Shown here piece by piece: positions 39,870 through 49,223 of a DNA stretch of 50,356 bases (position 1 is the first letter of the stretch; each line of letters starts with the position of its first letter). Under the pieces are notes generated by a model. That model was given only the letters and a program-made list of their open reading frames with translations. It was not told the DNA's origin and made no database searches. Both the position numbers and the translations under genes were made by a program. Source of the DNA: Flavobacteriales bacterium. Its GTDB lineage: Bacteria > Bacteroidota > Bacteroidia > Flavobacteriales_F > PHOS-HE28. The DNA is taken from contig JADJDP010000033.1 of assembly GCA_016702645.1 (NCBI GenBank), positions 1 to 50,356 of the forward strand. The letters are read 5' to 3'.

Positions 39870-40889
39870 ATGCGCTCCGTCCTCTTCCTTGTTCCTTGCA
39901 TGGCCTTGCTGGCATGCACCGGTGATGATCCATCCGTCGACTCCGTCCCGGCCAAGCCATCAGCTTCTCTTACCGAGGTGGAACAGCGGATACTCGCCGA
40001 CCCCACGAACCCGGTGCTGTTCGCCGAGCGTGCCATGTTCCACGAGCGGATGGACAGCTTGCGCCTGGCCGAGAACGATTGGAAACGCGCCATCGCACTG
40101 GACAGCACCAATGCGACCTGGCGTATCGCGCTGGGCGATCTCTATTTCCGCAAGATCAAATTGCTCGATGCCGAGCAGCGCTTTCAGGAAGCCATCGCAC
40201 TTGAACCGGACAGCACCGAGGGTCGATCGAAGTTGGGAGAGGTTTACCTGATGCAATTGCGGTTCAAGGAAGCCATGACCGTTGCGAACGACGCATTGCG
40301 CATGGATCCGCTCGATCCGAAGCTTTACAACCTGAAGGGCTGGATCCATCGAACAGCGGGTGATACCGCATTGGCCATCAGCAGTTACCAGACCGCCGTT
40401 GAGCGTGATCTTTCCTACTACGATGCGTACGTATCGCTTGGCATATTGCACGCGGCCAAGAACGACCCCTTGGCCATGGAGTACTACAACTCCGCGCTGG
40501 AAGTGCGGCCCAGAAGCGTGGAAGCGCTTTACAACAAGGCCATGTTCGCTCAAGAGCATGGCTCGGACAGCACGGCACTCGCGTGTTATGCCACGATCAA
40601 GGAGATCGAACCGAACTACCCGTTGGCATACTACAATACGGGGTACATCCTGTTGGAACACAAGCGTTTGATCCCGCAGGCGCGGGCCGAGTTCAACAAG
40701 GCCATAGAGATGTTGCCGGATTATACACAGGCCTATTTCAGCAGGGGGCTCACGTACGAATTGCAGAACATGCTTGATAGCGCCATTTTCGACTATAGTC
40801 AGGTGCTTCGCTTGGATCCGGGCAACACGGAAGCAGCCCAAGGCCTGAGCCGCATGCAAGCGAAAGGGAAGAAAGTGAAGGTGCGCTAA
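39870..40889 (+). CDS. TPR-repeat lipoprotein
   Basis: This 339-residue protein starts MRSVLFLVPCMALLACTGDD, with a lipobox A-L-L-A-C and Asp residues after the Cys. At least seven TPR units follow (LFAERAMFHERMDSLRLAEND, RIALGDLYFRKIKLLDAEQRF, SKLGEVYLMQLRFKEAMTVA, YNLKGWIHRTAGDTALAISSY, YVSLGILHAAKNDPLAMEYY, YNKAMFAQEHGSDSTALACY, YYNTGYILLEHKRLIPQARAEF, YFSRGLTYELQNMLDSAIFDY). This is a scaffold-type protein in the envelope. It follows recA but has its own promoter candidate. Confidence 0.9.
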   Translation: MRSVLFLVPCMALLACTGDDPSVDSVPAKPSASLTEVEQRILADPTNPVLFAERAMFHERMDSLRLAENDWKRAIALDSTNATWRIALGDLYFRKIKLLDAEQRFQEAIALEPDSTEGRSKLGEVYLMQLRFKEAMTVANDALRMDPLDPKLYNLKGWIHRTAGDTALAISSYQTAVERDLSYYDAYVSLGILHAAKNDPLAMEYYNSALEVRPRSVEALYNKAMFAQEHGSDSTALACYATIKEIEPNYPLAYYNTGYILLEHKRLIPQARAEFNKAIEMLPDYTQAYFSRGLTYELQNMLDSAIFDYSQVLRLDPGNTEAAQGLSRMQAKGKKVKVR

Positions 40890-41271
40890 CGGCGCGAAGG
40901 ACCGCGCTGGTTGACCCAAAGGGTCCCACCACGACCGAGGACAACGAAGCGGCGCACGTGCATCCCGTTGTGCGAATGCGCGCGAACCGTCCATGTACCC
41001 GCTTTGAGTGCTCGCAGGTCAAGGTGCGTCGCCTCCTCCGGATCAAGTTCCTGCACAACGGCTCCACCAGCATTCAGGAGATCCACTTGATAGGTGCCTG
41101 CGGGCAGCGCAAGGTCCACGATCCCCGGTTCTGCGGTATCCCGGAAGCCGATGGAAACATCATCGGCCGTGCGCGCAGGCGCTTCACGGGGACGTAGGCG
41201 ATCTCCTCGCTTTGCGCCGTTGCGAAGCCCGCGAACGAGCATGCGAGCAGGAGAGGAAGGATGCGCTTCAT
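40886..41271 (-). CDS. small secreted protein with T9SS type A-like domain (frameshifted)
   Basis: The signal peptide MKRILPLLLACSFAGFATAQ begins at 41271. A one-base break near 41190 separates it from the frame carrying DDVSIGFRDTAEPGIVDLAL, AGTYQVDLLNAGGAVV and LDLRALKAGTWTVRAHSHNG, ending VRRFVVLGRGG. The last 80 residues are nearly all of the mature protein and look like the type A sorting domain alone, so this may be a truncated relic or a small anchor module. Total length is about 128 residues. It converges on the TPR lipoprotein gene. Confidence 0.65.
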
Positions 41272-41368
41272 GACCCCTCTTACGCAGGTCGAGGACAACC
41301 GGTTGCCGTCCCATCGAAGTGCCATTGCCAGCCGAACGAACCGCGGAACTTCGCAACTTCGTGGTCCC

Positions 41369-41442
41369 GGGGCTTTAGCTCAGCTGGCCAGAGCGCGTCG
41401 TTCGCAATGACGAGGTCGTGGGTTCGACTCCCATAAGCTCCA
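41369..41442 (+). tRNA. tRNA-Ala(CGC)
   Basis: The cloverleaf has acceptor stem GGGGCTT / AAGCTCC with the G3:U70 wobble pair that defines alanine tRNA, D-arm AGCTCAGCTGGCCAGAGC, anticodon stem CGTCG / TGACG around loop TTCGCAA (anticodon CGC), and T-arm GTGGG-TTCGACT-CCCAT. The discriminator is A; CCA is not encoded (CCT follows). It reads codon GCG, sensible in a GC-rich genome. Confidence 0.95.
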
Positions 41443-41468
41443 CCTGTTAAGACCGTCCCGAACCAACG

Positions 41469-41741
41469 ATGGCGATGAGCACTGGAAAACCAACGATCGT
41501 CGACGTGCGCACTCCCCAAGAGTTCGCAGCGGGTCACGTTCCCGGGTCCCTCAACATCCCACTCAACGAAGTGCCGGACCGATTGGATGAATTTCGCGCA
41601 ATGGCCAAGCCGCTGGTGCTCTGCTGTCGAAGCGGGGCACGCAGCGACAACGCCATGCGCTACCTCCAGCAACAGGGCGTCACCGATGTACACAATGGCG
41701 GTTCCTGGCAGCAGGTCCTCGCTGAAACCCACAACCCATGA
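41469..41741 (+). CDS. rhodanese-like sulfurtransferase, cytoplasmic
   Basis: This single-domain, 90-residue rhodanese has IVDVRTPQEFAAGHVPGSLN and the active-site loop LCCRSGARS with the catalytic Cys. GHVPGSLNIP and the loop are standard. It lacks a signal peptide. It overlaps the following exported rhodanese gene by four bases (ATGA), so the pair is coupled. It begins 26 bases after tRNA-Ala. The physiological substrate is unknown. Confidence 0.93.
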   Translation: MAMSTGKPTIVDVRTPQEFAAGHVPGSLNIPLNEVPDRLDEFRAMAKPLVLCCRSGARSDNAMRYLQQQGVTDVHNGGSWQQVLAETHNP

Positions 41742-42130
41742 AGACCCTGATCACCATTATCGCTGTCGCCGCTTGCCTTACGTCCTCGAATTTTGTCCTT
41801 GCACAAACCACCAAAGCACCCGCGGAACTGAGCGTTGAGGCGTTCAAGTCGGCGATCGCCGCTGGCAAAGCGAGGCTTGTTGACGTGCGCACCCCTGCGG
41901 AGTATGCCGCGGGTCATTTGCAGGGAAGCATCAACATCGATTGGACAGCGGATGATTTCGAGGCTGGTTTCGCCAAGTTGGACATGAGCATGCCCGTGCT
42001 TCTTTATTGCCACAGTGGTGGCCGAAGTGAACAAGCGCTGGAATACCTGACCGAGCGTGGTTACCAAGCGCAGCACATGACCGGTGGTTTTGCTGCCTGG
42101 AAGAAGGCAGGCAACCCATCGGTGAAGTAG
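41738..42130 (+). CDS. rhodanese-like sulfurtransferase, periplasmic
   Basis: This is a 130-residue protein with signal peptide MKTLITIIAVAACLTSSNFV ending near LAQ. The rhodanese domain has LVDVRTPAEYAAGHLQGSIN and active-site loop LYCHSGGRSEQALEYL, then MTGGFAAWKKAG. It is a periplasmic counterpart of the preceding cytoplasmic rhodanese; such pairs may relay sulfane sulfur across compartments, but that is only a suggestion from the arrangement. Confidence 0.93.
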   Translation: MKTLITIIAVAACLTSSNFVLAQTTKAPAELSVEAFKSAIAAGKARLVDVRTPAEYAAGHLQGSINIDWTADDFEAGFAKLDMSMPVLLYCHSGGRSEQALEYLTERGYQAQHMTGGFAAWKKAGNPSVK

Positions 42131-42231
42131 GCCTTTGTCCGTCGTTGAACCTGCCCGGCAGTCCCAGCATGGCTCGAACCGTTCACGTCGTGTTGCCGTT
42201 GCATTGTTGACCGCCACGCTAGTTTCACGGC

Positions 42232-43457
42232 ATGCGTTGGCTACCGATCCCCTTTGTTGTTGCTACGTTGCCGTTGCAAGCCCAGCAGACCTCCGTGCTC
42301 TTCCTTGGCAACAGCTACACCTATGTGAACGACCTGCCGAACACCCTCCGGCAGCTGGCGCTTTCCTTGGGCGATACCATGACGGTGGCGAGTTCGGCCC
42401 CCGGCGGGTACACGTTGTTCCAGCATTCCACCTACGCGCCTACGCTCGCAGCGATCGGGTCGCAGCAATGGGACTTCGTGGTCTTTGCAGGAGCAGAGCC
42501 AGTTGGGCGCTTTGCCCGTGGAAGCCACCAATACGGGAGCTTGGCGCCATTCAACTGATGGAGGACATCGAGGCGAACTACGAATGCACCTATCCGGTCT
42601 TCTACATGACCTGGGGGCGGCAGAACGGTGATCCACAGAACTGCGCCAGCTTCCCCTTCATGTGTACCTATGATGGTATGCAACAAGGGTTGCGTGACAA
42701 TTACGTCTACCTGGCCACAATGAACGACGCCTACGTCTCCCCAGTGGGCGTGGCTTGGAAGCAGGTGCGCGATACGCATCCGCTCATCAACCTCTATGAT
42801 GCCGATGGCAGCCACCCTTCACCGGCGGGCACCTACCTCGCGGCCTGTGTGTTCTATTGCACGCTCTTCCAGGAAAGTTGCGTGCCTTCCACCTACGCGG
42901 CCGGTCTGCAGGCCGATAGCGCTGCCATCCTACGCAGCATTGCAAGCTCAGTTGTGCTGGGCGACATCACGGAGTGGAACCTCGATGTGCCAAACGGCAC
43001 TAGTGCGCTGCTTGATGGCGCCACCGTTGGGCCGGATTGGATCACCCTGGTCCACAACGGCCAGGGCACGCACCTTTGGACCTGCACGAACGGGCAGTCC
43101 TTCACGACCGGGACGGTGACGTTCAATTTCTCCACGTCGGATACCTACCTCGTCACGCACACCTACAACGACCCCTGTGGCAACACGGATACCGTGACAC
43201 TCACGTTCAATGTGGTGGTGGGTGTGGAAGAGCAGGGCAGCGCGAATGCCATCAGCTTGCGATCACCGGAACCTTCGGTCGTCGAGGTGGTCGGTGGGAG
43301 CGGAGAGCTCACCATCACCGATCTGCAGGGGCGTGTGGTACTCACCCATCGGCTGGATGCTGACCGTGTGCTTCTTTCCTGCCCGCGCGGAATGTTCGCG
43401 TGGACGATCCGCGATGCATCAGGAAGAACGCGGGCGGGGCGGGTGGTGGTGCCCTGA
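42232..43457 (+). CDS. SGNH/GDSL-type secreted hydrolase (DUF4886-like) with C-terminal sorting domain (frameshifted)
   Basis: The gene covers about 408 residues. A short signal peptide (MRWLPIPFVVATLPLQA) is followed by FLGNSYTYVNDLP (block I, with Ser-containing GNS), WDFVV near 42480 where a frame break occurs, and after a second break near 42540 the frame continues AIQLMEDIEANYECTYPVFY. The catalytic Asp-His block is DGSHPSPAGTYLAACVFYC. A PKD-like part (FSTSDTYLVTHTYNDPCG) and a type A-like end (LTITDLQGRVVLTHRLD ... FAWTIRDASGR) follow. Reading one T fewer near 42487 gives V-V-L-Q-E-Q-S, the usual DUF4886 motif, supporting indel errors. The ester substrate is unknown. Confidence 0.8.
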
Positions 43458-43460
43458 GGC

Positions 43461-46146
43461 TTATGGCGTGAGCAGGCCCAGCGCTGCCAAGCGCGCCTCC
43501 AGGTCGTTGATGCGAGTGCGCATATTGTCGATCAGGCCGCCGTGGTGGGGTCGTAGGTGCTGCTTACGGCGGATGCATCCGCAGGGGTGAGGGCAGGCGC
43601 ACGGTAGAGTTTGACAATGGCACCATCGCCGGTCATGAGATGGAACACTGATGGACCGCCCGCACCCAATTCGCTCGAGTAGATCTGGATGCCAGCGGTA
43701 GGTGTGCCCGATGAGGCCGCGGGTGCCGCGCCGTTCTGAATGGCCAGGACGTTCGTTCCGCCCGTGCCTATTTGCTGGCCGGTGATACCGCCGACTACGA
43801 CATTCCCGTTCATCACGGCCGCGATGTTCGATGAGGCTTCGCTCTGACCGGACACAGTGGAGACGTAAAGGCCGATGTTCTTCGCTTCCGGGTTGCTGCT
43901 CCACACACCCGTGCAGGAAATGTCCAAACCCACGCGAGCGGCGCTGGCACTCGTGCTCAAGGTCACGGAGGAGTTCCCCATGCTCGCTGCTGCGGAGCCC
44001 TCATCGCAGGTTTCTTCCCCGCGCACCTGCAAGGTTGCGTCCGGCGTGGTCGTACCGATGCCCACGCGCGGTGCACTCCCGACGTTGTAATAGATCGCGT
44101 CTGTGATCTCGTTCGTGTTGTCCACCTTCTCCCAATTCGAGCCCAGACTTGTCCAAGCATTGCCTACGACACCTTGGAGTTCGTCGCTGCCAGCATTATA
44201 GCGGATGGTGCCGTTCATGGGGGCGGCGTTCTCCGTGTCGCCGACGACCACAGCGCCATTGATGTGCAGCTTCTCGACAGGGGTCAGGATGCCAAGACCG
44301 ATATTCCCATCGTCCGTGATGATCATCTTCCGCGCATCGGATAACGCCGCATCGCCATGGATGAGGATATCGCCTCCCAAGCGCTGCAGGTTCAAGGTGG
44401 TTGCGGTGAGGTTGAACACTTCACCCACGTATTCCCGTGACGCGCTTGCAGGCCCTGGTGATCGAATACCACATTGTCGGTCATGGGTCCAAGGGGGTCA
44501 TGATACCGGTGCCTTCCATCAGGTTGATGGCCGTGGAGGGATCGCTCACCGAACGGCTCACATGCAATTTGGTGTCGGGCACGGGCTCGTTCACGCCGAC
44601 ATGGCCGCTTGGAAGCACGGTTATGCGTTCGAGGAGCCCGGTGCCGGTCTCTTCAAGGATCGAGAAAGCACCATCCCGTTCGCCCGTATCCTGAAGGTGG
44701 CCCATCCTCCAGCCCTGGTTACCCACGCTGGCCGTATTGAGGATCTTCAATCCCGTGAGACCGCCGGGGGAGGCATCTTCGATGTGCAGCTTCTGCTCCG
44801 GGGTGATGGTTCCGATACCAACGAACCCGGTTGTTCCCTGAATGAACATGCGGCTCGTCAAGCTCGACGGTGTTCCTTGTTGAATTCCAAAACCCGCACT
44901 GTTGGATGTGAACCCGAAGTTGTCCTGCGCGGGTATGTCGCCGGTTTCGAAATAGGTCTTGAGCACCTCGCGCGACTTGATCGCCAGTGGTGCTGGCGGG
45001 TCGTTCGTACCAACGCCCAAGTGCCCTGTCGAGCTTTGCAGCGTGAGATGGATGTGCGCACTGTCCGGGCTGCCCTGACCCGTATTCATGCCGTAGCTGT
45101 CTATCGTGTTCCAGAAATCACTTGACGTCGGAACATCGCCGTTCTGGAAGTGCTGCTTGAGCTCGTTGCCGGACCGGATGGTCAGCGCCGCATCGGGATC
45201 GGTGGTTCCGATACCCACATTGCCTGTGGTGTCCGCGATGAACAGCCGAGTTTGCGATGCGCCCGAACTTTCATCGGTAATGCCCAGTCCGGAATTCGGT
45301 GCGCCGGGCGCGATGAAGCGCATGGCCCAGTCGATGTTGTAGGCTCCATTTTCAGGGGCTTTGAAGCGGATCACATCACCGCTACTGCTGGACGTCACAG
45401 CCAAAGGTGCTTGCGGTGCAGTGGTTCCGATGCCCACGCTTCCCGTGCCTCCCTCGATGAACAGGCGGCTCTCGTTTCCCGTATCGGTCACCTCATCAAT
45501 GCTCAGCCCTGTGCTGTCGGGTCCATCGAAGGCGATCTCGAATTCACCTGGATCGAAGTTGGCGGCTCTCTTCGCGTTGAACACCGCCAGGTTTGCACCA
45601 GCCACAACGCTCAATGGTGCTTCCGGCGTATTGATGCCGATACCGAAACGCTTGTTCGACACATACAGCCCGCTATCCGATACCCAAGCGTTACCGTTCC
45701 AGTGCAAGGATCTGGCCCACCTCGGTTCCATCGGGAACATTGCTCTTACCAGCGTACAACGCGTACGGCACGCTCATCAGCTGTTGTGTGCCGATGTTCG
45801 AGTAGCTGCCCGAACTGCTCACGTCCATTCCCACCTCCATGAAGTAGGGACCGTCGCTCCAGTCGATACTGCTGAAAGTGCCCGTGCTGTTGGAGCCTTC
45901 ACCGACGGTCAGGGCGAACAGGCCGTTCGAGTTGGTGGTGCTGCTGTGTGTTTCGGCATAGACCACCGCACCCAAAGCGTTGCCTTGGTGCAGCACGAAC
46001 TGCACACCAATGGACTGGCCCGTGACAGCGTTGCCGAACATGTCGCGCGCCACAGCTTGGTAACTGAAGCCTTGCGGTGCTTGCGCGAAGGAGGAAGCGG
46101 TGAACAGTCCAAGACCGATAAACAGGAGGAGCCGGTTCGTTCGCAT
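43461..46146 (-). CDS. fibre-like secreted protein with VGIGT repeats and C-terminal coiled coil (frameshifted)
   Basis: The protein is about 890 residues. The start is MRTNRLLLFIGLGLFTASSF (signal peptide), then a conserved N-terminal module QGFSYQAVARDMFGN and GPYFMEVGMDVSS. The body has recurring GIGT-P-L-V units (FGIGINTPEAPLSV, VGIGTTAPQAPLAV, VGIGTTDPDAALTI, LGVGTNDPPAPLAI, VGIGTITPEQKLHI, VGIGTTTPDATLQV), as in phage-tail-fibre-like Bacteroidota proteins. The C-terminus ends in a short coiled coil, IDNMRTRINDLEARLAAL, in place of a T9SS domain. Frame breaks lie near 45700-45740, 44430-44480 and 43545. Trimeric fibre assembly is an inference from homologous repeats. Confidence 0.8.
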
Positions 46147-46170
46147 GGGAGCGGGGAATAGGAGAGGTCG

Positions 46171-47115
46171 TCAGGGAAGCTGGTCCTGCCGCACGTTCGT
46201 GGGCACGGATCCGCCGATGTTCACAAGAATGGGATCGCGATCGTTCGCGAGGCCGACGTAACGCGTGATGCCGTCGAGATTGACGTCGGTGGTGCCATAG
46301 CCCGCTGCCGTGTTCGTTGGAACCGTGCCGCCGATGGCCACCAGGATGAGGTCGCGATCATTGGCCGCACCCACATAGCGGATCGAACCGTCGGCGTTCA
46401 CATCGCCACACCACATCACCTGGACTGCGCCGACGTTGGTCTGCGCATCGGTACCGTACGTAGCGGTGCTTCCATCGGTGAAGTCCAACGCAACGGCGGT
46501 GCTGGTCAGGAGCAGGGTCGTGAGGCTCATCACCCCGAAGTGGTTGCGGTGGTGCACGCTGATGAAGTAGCTGTCCGCTGGAGCAACGAAGCGCACTGGT
46601 GAGGAGCCATCCACATCCACGACGTCACCATCGGCTTGCACCAGCGCGTTGCGTGTGGAAACAACCGCGCTCGGGTCGTTCTTGTCGCGCAACTGCACAT
46701 GCACCCAATCCACGATGGCATCCGACCCTGTTATGGCGAGCGCACTGGCCGTTGTGAGTTCGCCGCCGCCGCCGAATTGCGGAAAGCCCAGCGCCGAGTA
46801 AGGTTCTCCCAACGGCACCAGCCCCAAGCTGCGGAGGTCGTCGCGCATCAGCCCTGTGAACTCATCGAACGGCCCTTGCAGGAATGCGCGGATGTTCGCT
46901 CGCATCAGCACTGGTTCGGCTTGGTGGAACCCTTGCGTGAGCTGCACGCTGCTGCTCTCGATGGTGCTCACCATCACCTCGCCAGTGGTCTGCTCGATGG
47001 TGATGACACCGATGTTGGCGCTTCCACCCCACGATGCGATCACGCTCGGCGATGCGCTTTGTGCGGCACAAGCCACCGTGAGCAACACGGCAGGGAAGGA
47101 GAGCACGCTGCGCAT
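46171..47115 (-). CDS. secreted dockerin-like/hemagglutinin-type protein
   Basis: This is a 314-residue protein with signal peptide MRSVLSFPAVLLTVACAAQS. The N-terminal part VIASWGGSANIGVITIEQTT and TQGFHQAEPV is a common Bacteroidota surface-protein start. The middle resembles a bacterial adhesin module (YFISVHHRNHFGVMSLTTLL). The C-terminus contains two dockerin-like calcium repeats, GDVNADGSIRYVGAANDRD and TDVNLDGITRYVGLANDRD, each ending ILV-IGG. No type A domain is visible, so it probably ends with the dockerin-like module. Start at 47115 is preferred over an upstream GTG at 47130. Confidence 0.8.
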   Translation of the reverse strand: MRSVLSFPAVLLTVACAAQSASPSVIASWGGSANIGVITIEQTTGEVMVSTIESSSVQLTQGFHQAEPVLMRANIRAFLQGPFDEFTGLMRDDLRSLGLVPLGEPYSALGFPQFGGGGELTTASALAITGSDAIVDWVHVQLRDKNDPSAVVSTRNALVQADGDVVDVDGSSPVRFVAPADSYFISVHHRNHFGVMSLTTLLLTSTAVALDFTDGSTATYGTDAQTNVGAVQVMWCGDVNADGSIRYVGAANDRDLILVAIGGTVPTNTAAGYGTTDVNLDGITRYVGLANDRDPILVNIGGSVPTNVRQDQLP

Positions 47116-47133
47116 GGCCGGTTTAAACACAGG

Positions 47134-47163
47134 TCAAGGTACCCGCTTGCGGACCTGCGTCAA
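47134..47163 (-). promoter_or_regulatory. candidate promoter of the dockerin-like gene
   Basis: On the minus strand, TTG (47161-47163) is followed after 19 bases by TACCTTGA (47134-47141), close to TAnnTTTG, and the ATG starts 18 bases further. This spacing fits the Bacteroidota -33/-7 arrangement. Confidence 0.45.
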
Positions 47164-47289
47164 GCATGACTTATCCACCGATCGGCCGCGCCCGGTACCA
47201 CACCGGTCCACGACCGAGCGTGTGTGCGCATCCAGCTCCGAGGCTCCCCAACTACCATGAACTGCTCACGGAGCCCCTGTTCGGGACAT

Positions 47290-47309
47290 GCGCTTGTTCG
47301 AACAAGCGC
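47290..47309. terminator. perfect 20-bp palindrome, possible terminator
   Basis: GCGCTTGTTCGAACAAGCGC is a perfect palindrome (8-bp stem, TCGA loop) 15 bases past the stop of the DUF6090 gene on the minus strand. No T-run follows, so an operator-type protein site is also possible. Confidence 0.4.
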
Positions 47310-47323
47310 AGCCGGAACGTTAC

Positions 47324-48109
47324 CTAACGATCGCTCAGTTCTGTATCGATGAAGCCGATGAGCCGCTTGGTATCCGCGACGATGTCCTGGTATTGGTTGC
47401 GGATGTAAACGTTGTTCCCGCGGGCAAGCTTCAACCCGTTGCGGATGGTCAGGTCGCTGAGGAGGTCGGTTGATTGGGCGATGAGCACCTCCAAACGCTC
47501 CGGTGGTACCAATGTGTCGTTCGCGCCCCGGCCCATACGAGAGGTTTCGTCCAGGTCTTGCAGCGGTGAATACTCCCGCATCCCGGCCGTGCGGTCGTAG
47601 AGGTACATGTGGTATTCCCGCTCCATGTGGTTGGTGGAAGTCACAACCACGCCGTTCCGCTCCTCGATCCGCAGCAGCAACGTCTTGATGGAATCGTTGC
47701 GGATGATGTTCAGGTCGCCCGAGTTCGTCAATTCCTTTAGTGTGCTCGTGCGCGGGAGATAATTGCGCCAGCGGTACACGCTCCAGATCACACTGTCCAG
47801 CTTGATCAAGCCACGTGCATCGGTGGGTGGCGTGTAGTTCAGCAAGGCGATCGCCGACGATATTTTCCTGTTCCGATCGGCGATCATGTCCTCGAGGTTC
47901 ACAAGGTCCACTTGCAGGTCCAGCTTCAGGCTCTTCAAGTACTTGGTCTCGAGGATACGGTCCTTGCGGTCCTCGTTCCAGTTGTTCACCTGGAGGGCGA
48001 GCAAGATGCCGATCATCACCATGAGTACCTCACCGATGCCGCTCACGAGCAACTTGGTGAGGCGATGCTCGGGGCGCATGTTGTTGCGGAGGGTGCGGAA
48101 GAAGGACAT
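47324..48109 (-). CDS. DUF6090-family membrane protein
   Basis: This is a 261-residue protein. The N-terminal MSFFRTLRNNMRPEHRLTKL, then GIGEVLMVMIGILLALQVNNWNE, is the DUF6090 signature with one transmembrane helix (residues about 25-45). The rest is helical and charged, with NSGDLNIIRNDSIKTLLLRI and YIRNQYQDIVADTK. Function unknown; one membrane helix with the helical domain probably exposed in the periplasm. A second member of the family lies 120 bases upstream in the same orientation. Confidence 0.85.
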   Translation of the reverse strand: MSFFRTLRNNMRPEHRLTKLLVSGIGEVLMVMIGILLALQVNNWNEDRKDRILETKYLKSLKLDLQVDLVNLEDMIADRNRKISSAIALLNYTPPTDARGLIKLDSVIWSVYRWRNYLPRTSTLKELTNSGDLNIIRNDSIKTLLLRIEERNGVVVTSTNHMEREYHMYLYDRTAGMREYSPLQDLDETSRMGRGANDTLVPPERLEVLIAQSTDLLSDLTIRNGLKLARGNNVYIRNQYQDIVADTKRLIGFIDTELSDR

Positions 48110-48229
48110 GGGGGGCGATCAGGAGCGAATATCGGGCAACGGAGCGGACCCCGTTGGTGATCCACCCGGAGAGCCACACTTACCGCGTCCTGTGCAGCCG
48201 CGAGATCGGCACATAGCCTTCGGCTCCTC

Positions 48230-48927
48230 TCATTCCCGCGCTGCCAACTCCTTGTCGATCATCCCTTGCAAGGCTTTGATCCTACGCTCCACCCCTTCGT
48301 ACTGCTTGATCATCCAGCCTCGGACGAAGATGTTCATGCGGAGCAAACCCTTGAACGAAGCATCCTCCATCAACGCTTCCGGATCGATTGGCCGACCGCT
48401 CTCCCACACGCTGTCCACCACCACCTTGGCCATCAGGTGTGGTAGGATGTGGTCGAATTGCAGCTTTCCATCCGCCTCGAACTCCAAGTTGCGCAGGTAG
48501 GTGTATCGTTCAGAATACAGCGTGGTGATCATCTGCCGCAGGCTGTCATTGCGGATCAGGAGGCGGAGGTGTTCGCCGTGAGCTGCGTATTGCCGAAGAT
48601 GTTGCCGTAGTGGATGCGCAGGGAATCATGGAAAGGTGTGCGGTCATCGAGTTGCTTCAGCACGGCCTCGTTGGCCCGCAACAGTTGCCCGTTCCTTTCA
48701 GTATTGAAGCGACAATCCACCAGGTCGCGATCCAGGTTATCCCGCATCTCGCGCAAGATCTTCATCTCCTTCACACCATCCTTGCGGTCATCGTTCCAGT
48801 TGTTCACCTGCAGGGCAAGGAGGATGCCCACCATCACCATGAAGATCTCCCCTACGCCACCTACGAGCAGTTTGGTGAGGCGGTGTTCGGGGCGCAGGTT
48901 GTTGCTGAGGGTATTGAAGAAGGACAT
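48230..48927 (-). CDS. second DUF6090-family membrane protein (frameshifted)
   Basis: About 232 residues, with start MSFFNTLSNNLRPEHRLTKL and GVGEIFMVMVGILLALQVNN, nearly the same N-terminus as the neighbour at 48109. The frame is lost near 48550: the first part ends FGNTQLTANTSA and the following frame resumes at MITTLYSERYTYLRNLEF, running to GMIDKELAARE. The two genes form a tandem pair whose transmembrane segments are nearly identical but whose C-terminal domains differ strongly. Confidence 0.8.
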
Positions 48928-48987
48928 GATTGGTGGGTCGGGAACGAATATCGGGCTCCCGAGCGGACCGCGCAGCCCAATTCGATC

Positions 48988-49058
48988 ACCGCAACGACGC
49001 AACGAGCGCAACGAATTCGCAACGTTGCGTTGCCTGGCGTTCGTTGCGCCGCTGCGGT
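48988..49058. repeat. degenerate dyad element upstream of the paaZ fragment
   Basis: Left arm 48988-49008 (beginning ACCGCAACGACGCAACG) and right arm 49038-49058 (ending CGCCGCTGCGGT) are inverted repeats with about 18 of 21 positions matching. A similar half-element occurs at 50061-50081 upstream of the second paaZ start. Confidence 0.55.
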
Positions 49059-49085
49059 TGAGCATTCATCCCGATCTTCGCCGCT

Positions 49086-49214
49086 ATGCAATTTCAGAAC
49101 TACGCCAGCGGCCAATGGATCGCCGGTTCGGGCAAGCAAGCCGAACTCATCGACGCCATCACCGGCGACCTCATCGGCACCACCAGCAGCGGAGGATCGG
49201 ACTTCGACATTTAG
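49086..49214 (+). pseudogene. paaZ: truncated 5' fragment of paaZ
   Basis: The 42 codons MQFQNYASGQWIAGSGKQ ... AITGDLIGTTSSGGSDF align with the start of the paaZ at 50139, then diverge and stop at TAG (49212). PaaZ is a fusion of about 680 residues of aldehyde dehydrogenase and oxepin-CoA hydrolase, so this is only its first 6%. A 43-base stretch at 49150-49192 is identical to 50203-50245 although the codons before it differ in many places. It cannot encode a functional enzyme. Confidence 0.85.
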
Positions 49215-49223
49215 GTTATCCAG

